From positions 1 to 64,000 of the forward strand of contig JAKIUQ010000014.1 of assembly GCA_021647465.1 (NCBI GenBank): 64,000 nucleotides of DNA, written 5' to 3'. The stretch comes from Emcibacter sp. (GTDB lineage Bacteria; Pseudomonadota; Alphaproteobacteria; Sphingomonadales; Emcibacteraceae). The notes below the pieces were generated by a model. That model saw only the letters and a list, made by a program, of their open reading frames with translations, searched no databases and was not told the DNA's origin. Shown one piece after another: positions 60,145-64,000 of the stretch; positions within the stretch are counted from its first letter, which is position 1; each line of letters begins with the position of its first letter. A program made the position numbers and the translations under genes.

Positions 60145-61280
60145 CGAAATTCCTCTAGCGCGGAAAATAGTTTTTCCACATCATCCCGGTCATTATAAAC
60201 ATGGGGCGCGACCCGGATACTATCCCCCCTGACACTGACAAAAATATTTCGTTTCGCTAGCGTAACATTAAGCCCTTCCGGTATTCCACCTTCAAAACCA
60301 AGGCCGATGAGATGGGGCGAACGATGGGCCTTTTCTGCCGTCCTTAACCCCATGGCCTGCGCCCGGCCGGCGATCAAATCTGTCAATCCGGCCAGATATT
60401 TCGCGATATTTTCCGTCCCCCACGCCTTAAACTGCGTTAAAGCGTGAATGGCGATGGGGGTAAGCATGAAATTGCTGCGTTCCCCAACGCTAAACCGGCC
60501 TGCGCCGCCTTCATATTCCTCTTGATAATCTACCAGCCGCGCAAAATTCTCGGAGCCTTTACGGGCAATCCAGTTTTCTTCGATCGGCGCACCACCCTGA
60601 TGACGCGGGGCCACATAGATAAAGCCATAACTGTAAGGCCCAAGAAGCCATTTATAACTGGCCGATATCATAAAATCCGGATCCACATCGCGCACCGAAA
60701 AAGGCATCACGCCCAATGACTGGGTCAGGTCAAGCACCAACGCCGCCCCAACGCGGCGCGCCGCCTGCCCAACCTTGACCAGATCAACGCGGCTGCCGTC
60801 AGTCCAATGGGCATGGGAGCAAGCAATAATGGCCGTATCCTGATCTATGGCCGCACAAAGGGGCGTTGTCCAGTCGCCGCCTTGTGGCCGCGAAATGGTC
60901 ACTATTTCCGCCTGATGAATTTTGGCCATTTCCTGCCAGGGATAGACATTGGACGGGAATTGATCCACCAGCAGAATGATTTTCTGGCCCTTTAAAATAT
61001 TCAAATTTTTAACCGCAATGGCCATACCGTAGGACACCGACGGAATCACCGCGATATCATCCGGCGCCGCCCCGATCATGTCAGCCATCAAGGCCGCGGC
61101 GACTTTGGGGGGATCAAAGAAATTTGATAATTCCATAGTCCAGGGCTGTAATTTTCCGGCCACGGCCTGCTGTCCAAGGGCGGCGCCCTCTTTCAATATG
61201 GGCGACATATAGGCCGCATTCAGATAGGTCACCTCTGGCGGAATATCAAAAAGATGCTTTTGGCAGGTGAAATCAGTCAT
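60141..61280 (-). CDS. Class V aminotransferase-fold PLP enzyme
   Basis: A 379-residue PLP enzyme of the cysteine desulfurase/kynureninase-like fold. The PLP lysine is in DFMISASYKWLLGPYSYGF, and the family loop SAxEHHxN is replaced by CSHAHWTDGSRVDLVKV, so it is not a classical NifS. The end (RGDSIRVAPHVYNDRDDVEKLFSAL) is typical of group V. The substrate is unknown. It is the upstream gene of a pair with the CYTH protein. Confidence 0.85.
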   Translation of the reverse strand: MTDFTCQKHLFDIPPEVTYLNAAYMSPILKEGAALGQQAVAGKLQPWTMELSNFFDPPKVAAALMADMIGAAPDDIAVIPSVSYGMAIAVKNLNILKGQKIILLVDQFPSNVYPWQEMAKIHQAEIVTISRPQGGDWTTPLCAAIDQDTAIIACSHAHWTDGSRVDLVKVGQAARRVGAALVLDLTQSLGVMPFSVRDVDPDFMISASYKWLLGPYSYGFIYVAPRHQGGAPIEENWIARKGSENFARLVDYQEEYEGGAGRFSVGERSNFMLTPIAIHALTQFKAWGTENIAKYLAGLTDLIAGRAQAMGLRTAEKAHRSPHLIGLGFEGGIPEGLNVTLAKRNIFVSVRGDSIRVAPHVYNDRDDVEKLFSALEEFR

Positions 61281-61413
61281 ATATTATATTACCTCAATAT
61301 TACGCTCTTAAGAAGGGGAAGGTTAGCCATCAACAAGCATAAAGCCAAATCTTTTTCCCTTTTACAGTTTTTTTTGCTAAGCTTACCTGTCACTTATCAG
61401 GAGGAGCCGGCAA

Positions 61414-61830
61414 ATGAGCGTTATTTTCCCTATGGGCCTATTGGCTATTTTCACCTTACTGTATTCATCCATAATGATTACAAGCCGCAAGAAAGCCGTG
61501 AGTTCCGGCGATATTAAACCCAGCTATTTCAAGGAATATAATAACGATACTCCGCCAAGCTATATGCAGAAAGCAACGCGCCACTGGGCCAACCTGTATG
61601 AAGTTCCCGTATTATTCTATGCGGTCTGTGCCGCAATCCTTGCCTTGGGCCTTGATGATGTCATTTTTATCTATCTGGCCTATAGCTTTCTGGGATTTCG
61701 GCTCGTGCAGGCTTTCATCCATACCACCTACAATAATATCTATCACCGCTTGTTGATTTTTTCCTGCGGCCTGGCTATCGTCCTTGCCATGTGGATCAGG
61801 CTATTACTTATCGTACAATTGCCCCTATAA
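61414..61830 (+). CDS. MAPEG family membrane protein
   Basis: A 138-residue four-helix membrane protein of the MAPEG superfamily (membrane-associated eicosanoid and glutathione metabolism). The motif FKEYNNDTPPSYMQKATRHWANLYEVPVLFYAVC is characteristic of bacterial members. AGGAGG is 9 nt upstream of the ATG. It may act in glutathione-dependent detoxification. Its stop overlaps the end of the S9 remnant. Confidence 0.88.
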   Translation: MSVIFPMGLLAIFTLLYSSIMITSRKKAVSSGDIKPSYFKEYNNDTPPSYMQKATRHWANLYEVPVLFYAVCAAILALGLDDVIFIYLAYSFLGFRLVQAFIHTTYNNIYHRLLIFSCGLAIVLAMWIRLLLIVQLPL

Positions 61831-62192
61831 ATTTTTCTCAAGAAATTTTTCGACTTCCCGCAGGAATTTAATGCGGTGTTTTTGCAGGCTAAGATAATGA
61901 TCGCCGTCCTTTAGAGGGACAAACTTGATATCTTTCTTTTACGATTTCATCCTTTTTGCAAAGGCTTCACCGTGCTTATAGTCAACGCTTCGATCCTCGG
62001 TGCCATGGCCACCGCGCGTTTATAGAGGCCAGGTTCTTTTACCAAAGATTGCAAGGCGGCATAACCCCCGTAACTGCCGCCCAGAATACACAGGCGATTG
62101 GGGTCGGCAGAGATGGACGGCTTCGCCTGCGCGTAGGCGGCGGCGGGGGCGATTGAAAAAAAATATAATATGAAAAAAAAGCAACGAAACAT
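61825..62192 (-). pseudogene. Remnant of a S9 (prolyl oligopeptidase) peptidase
   Basis: A broken S9 gene. The start is a signal peptide (FILYFFSIAPAAAYAQA) joined after a few residues to the catalytic-Ser segment LCILGGSYGGYAALQSLVKEPGLYKRAVAM. The reading frame then ends at 61947 and the family C-terminus appears in another frame, DIKFVPLKDGDHYLSLQKHRIKFLREVEKFLEKNL, to a TAG at 61825-61827. The beta-propeller and the segment between the active-site residues are deleted. It cannot encode a working enzyme; the signal peptide-catalytic core junction is a deletion scar. Confidence 0.8.
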
Positions 62193-62196
62193 GGCA

Positions 62197-62220
62197 CCCC
62201 CAATAAATTATTTATGGGGG
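62197..62220. repeat. Hairpin upstream of the S9 remnant
   Basis: CCCCC (62197-62201) and GGGGG (62216-62220) with inner ATAAA/TTTAT pairing form a stable stem with a 3-nt loop and one bulged A. On the plus side it is followed by CAGTTTATATTTTT, so it may work as a weak terminator. Confidence 0.5.
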
Positions 62221-62277
62221 CAGTTTATATTTTTAAATGACATTATGTCAAAGAAAAACACGCCGCAATAAACAGGC

Positions 62278-62679
62278 CTAGGCCATCTGTTCACAACCAA
62301 CGCAGGCTTGCGGAAAAATGATGACACTGGCTGAGGAAGATGTGTCCTGAGCCTCGTTCTGATTTTCCAGATAAAACAGATCATAGGTCAGCCGTAACAT
62401 CCGCGCCACGCGCGCGTCTTTAATGCGGTAGAAAATCTGCTGACTTTCCCTGCGTGTCGCCACGATACCTTCTGCGCGCATACGGCCAAGATGCTGGGAC
62501 AATGCCGATTGGGAAATATCCAGATCCTTTTCCAGATCACCAACACACATTTCTTTGCCAAGGAGACGGCTTAGAATGATCAACCGGTTTGAATTTGCCA
62601 ATGTTTTTAAAAAATCTGCTGCCTCTATAGAGTTAATCTGAAGGTCATTCAGATCGCTCATTTCTACGCTATTACGCAT
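62278..62679 (-). CDS. ArsR/SmtB family regulator
   Basis: A 133-residue winged-helix repressor (LANSNRLIILSRLLGKEMCVGDLEKDLDISQSALSQHLGRMRAEGIVATRRESQQIFYRI). C45 is where ArsR-type sensors have their first cysteine, and C126-x2-C129 lie at the C-terminus (QACVGCEQMA), so it may sense a metal or sulfur species. It is preceded by glycerol kinase on the same strand. Start at 62679 has AAGG 9 nt upstream; ATG 62661 is also possible. Confidence 0.87.
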   Translation of the reverse strand: MRNSVEMSDLNDLQINSIEAADFLKTLANSNRLIILSRLLGKEMCVGDLEKDLDISQSALSQHLGRMRAEGIVATRRESQQIFYRIKDARVARMLRLTYDLFYLENQNEAQDTSSSASVIIFPQACVGCEQMA

Positions 62680-62824
62680 TTTAAATTGCCTTTTTATATT
62701 CTGCTAAATAATGATTTATTTTTTAAATCACTTTTTTTTATTGATTCTTATATGGTAATTTTACGATTTCGTGAACAAAAAAGTCCGCATTAGCCTATTT
62801 TCGGACATAAAAGGAAACAGGTAA

Positions 62825-64000
62825 TTATTTTTCTGAATAATAACATGTTGATTTTACAGCATTTTTCCAGAAATATCTTTGTTGAGCCATTGCATTTTTA
62901 TTCATATCAGGCTTTGTGACGTGATAATATGAAGATATCATTGATACATTATTAAGATTTTCCAATGTCTCTATGATGTTTCCGGCGAGCATCGCGATGC
63001 CAAAAGCCGTTGTTTCAGATATTTGGGGCCTGATGACTTCCACCTGCATGAGATTTGCCAGAAATTGAAGCAGCCAGTCATTTTGCACCATACCTCCATC
63101 TACTTTCATACTCCTGCAGGTCAAATTCGCATCCTGCTCCATGGCTTCAAGCAGGTCGGCTGTCTGGAACCCCACAGATTCCAAGGTTGCCCGCGCAATT
63201 TCTGCGACGCCAGTCGCGCGGGTTAACCCAAAAAGCGCCCCCCGCGCATCCGGATTCCAATGGGGCGCGCCAAGGCCCGTAAAGGCGGGCACCAGATAAA
63301 CGCCGCCGCTATTATCAATAGAACGGGCCAAGGCCTCCGTCTCATGGGAGGTTTCAATAATCTTGAGGCCATCCCGCAGCCATTGAACCGCAGAACCTGC
63401 GCAAAAAAAGCTGCCTTCAAGAGCATAGGCGGTTTTGCCTTTAATCTGATAGGCCACCGTGGTCAGAAGTTTATGTTGAGACCGAACGATCTTATTGCCA
63501 ATATTCATCATGATAAAACCGCCGGTGCCATAGGTGGCTTTAATCTGCCCCGCATCAAAACAATTATGTCCCATCAGGGCCGCCTGCTGATCACCCGCCA
63601 TGGCAGTAATAGGAATCGCATGGCCAAACAGGCTTTCATCCGTATGGCCAAAATGATGGTCGCAGGCTTTCACGTCTGGCAGAAGAGCCGCCGGCACCTC
63701 AAATAATGCCAGTAATTCTTCATCCCATGACAAATCCCGAATATTAAACAGCATGGTTCGCGAGGCATTTGTCACATCGGTATAATGGACAGCGCCCTTT
63801 GTTAAATGCCACAGAATAAAGCTGTCGATTGTGCCAAAGGCCAATTCGCCCTTTTGCGCTCTCTTTCGGGCACCCGCGACATTATCCAATATCCATTTGA
63901 TTTTTGTTGCGGAAAAATAAGGATCCAGCAACAGGCCGGTTTTTGCCGAAATCATATCTTCATGGCCCTCCTCCTGCATTTTCCGGCATAAATCCGCCGT
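62825..64000 (-). CDS. glpK: Glycerol kinase, 5' end beyond the window
   Basis: The 391 C-terminal residues of a FGGY-family kinase; the frame is open to base 64000, so the N-terminus is missing. The sequence MISAKTGLLLDPYFSATKIKWILDN, then GTIDSFILWHLTKGAVHYTDVTNASRTMLF, and GDQQAALMGHNCFDAGQIKATYGTGGFI, is diagnostic of glycerol kinase (ATP + glycerol to sn-glycerol 3-phosphate). Conserved C-terminal VDGGMVQNDWLLQFLANL is present. The last residues (CYYSEK) are unusual. Confidence 0.94.
   Translation of the reverse strand, partial: TADLCRKMQEEGHEDMISAKTGLLLDPYFSATKIKWILDNVAGARKRAQKGELAFGTIDSFILWHLTKGAVHYTDVTNASRTMLFNIRDLSWDEELLALFEVPAALLPDVKACDHHFGHTDESLFGHAIPITAMAGDQQAALMGHNCFDAGQIKATYGTGGFIMMNIGNKIVRSQHKLLTTVAYQIKGKTAYALEGSFFCAGSAVQWLRDGLKIIETSHETEALARSIDNSGGVYLVPAFTGLGAPHWNPDARGALFGLTRATGVAEIARATLESVGFQTADLLEAMEQDANLTCRSMKVDGGMVQNDWLLQFLANLMQVEVIRPQISETTAFGIAMLAGNIIETLENLNNVSMISSYYHVTKPDMNKNAMAQQRYFWKNAVKSTCYYSEK

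Overview
The window is 64 kb of chromosomal, gene-dense bacterial DNA of moderate, slightly AT-leaning composition. It fits an alphaproteobacterium: it carries an EipA/DUF1134 envelope lipoprotein beside DUF2842, a DUF6460-like membrane protein and a 17-kDa-antigen-type glycine-zipper lipoprotein. The large acyl-CoA and phenylacetate complement suggests an aerobic, probably marine, heterotroph; the genus cannot be fixed from this sequence alone. I found no rRNA, tRNA, CRISPR array, intact insertion sequence or prophage.

Layout. 1-2.9 kb: a candidate leader-peptide/attenuator hairpin for a gene just off the left edge, a thioesterase-TetR pair, a degenerate gap, then ArsC-like (YffB), FieF-type transporter and PdxH on the minus strand. 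3.6-8.4 kb: glycine-zipper lipoprotein, CbpA-like co-chaperone, YihY/BrkB, FabI and AroC (plus), then an unknown soluble protein. 8.7-13.9 kb (minus): a compact xseB-ispA-dxs-tlyA-RNA methyltransferase cluster that makes isoprenoid precursors and modifies rRNA. 13.9-18.5 kb: HDAC-like amidohydrolase, FadD-type ligase and a large acyl-CoA dehydrogenase. 18.7-22.7 kb: TsaC, a D-2-hydroxyacid-type FAD dehydrogenase, an alpha/beta hydrolase and SRAP/YedK. 22.8-31 kb: a small membrane protein, DUF2842 and EipA; then MDR dehydrogenase, TauE, YaaA, MATE pump, YbiB/TrpD2 and an orphan PilJ-PAS histidine kinase.

31.3-36.2 kb: the stress operon prkA-yeaH-spoVR behind a long structured leader. 36.2-39.1 kb (minus): a membrane redox cluster with DoxX, two YceI proteins flanking a cytochrome b561, a DUF6460-like protein and a lipoprotein. 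39.2-45.1 kb: lower phenylacetate pathway, paaN diverging from paaG-paaH-paaI-paaJ. A TetR gene at 45.7 kb shares a 20-bp operator-like sequence with the paaN/paaG intergenic region and is probably the paa repressor. The ring-activating and ring-oxygenating genes (paaK, paaABCDE) are not here. 46.4-51.2 kb: M24 peptidase, PilZ protein, a second TetR, and a thiolase-acyl-CoA dehydrogenase pair.

51.3-64 kb: a TolB-like/TPR protein, a membrane LuxR-type regulator with a cytochrome b and a PepSY protein, then a plus-strand set of aromatic amino acid decarboxylase, two consecutive CDP-alcohol phosphotransferase genes and chorismate mutase. The first of the two is fused to a nucleotidyltransferase-like domain and has lost three of the four catalytic aspartates. 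After that come a NaChBac-type channel with an unusual TLEDWTD filter, a CYTH protein and class V aminotransferase pair, a MAPEG protein, the remnant of an S9 peptidase, an ArsR regulator and a glycerol kinase cut by the window edge.

Two things stand out. First, short imperfect tandem duplications (unit 12-20 bp or so) recur at gene boundaries, several of them copying the final codons and stop codon. Second, the decarboxylase/CDP-alcohol phosphotransferase/chorismate mutase group is the best candidate here for an undescribed pathway.
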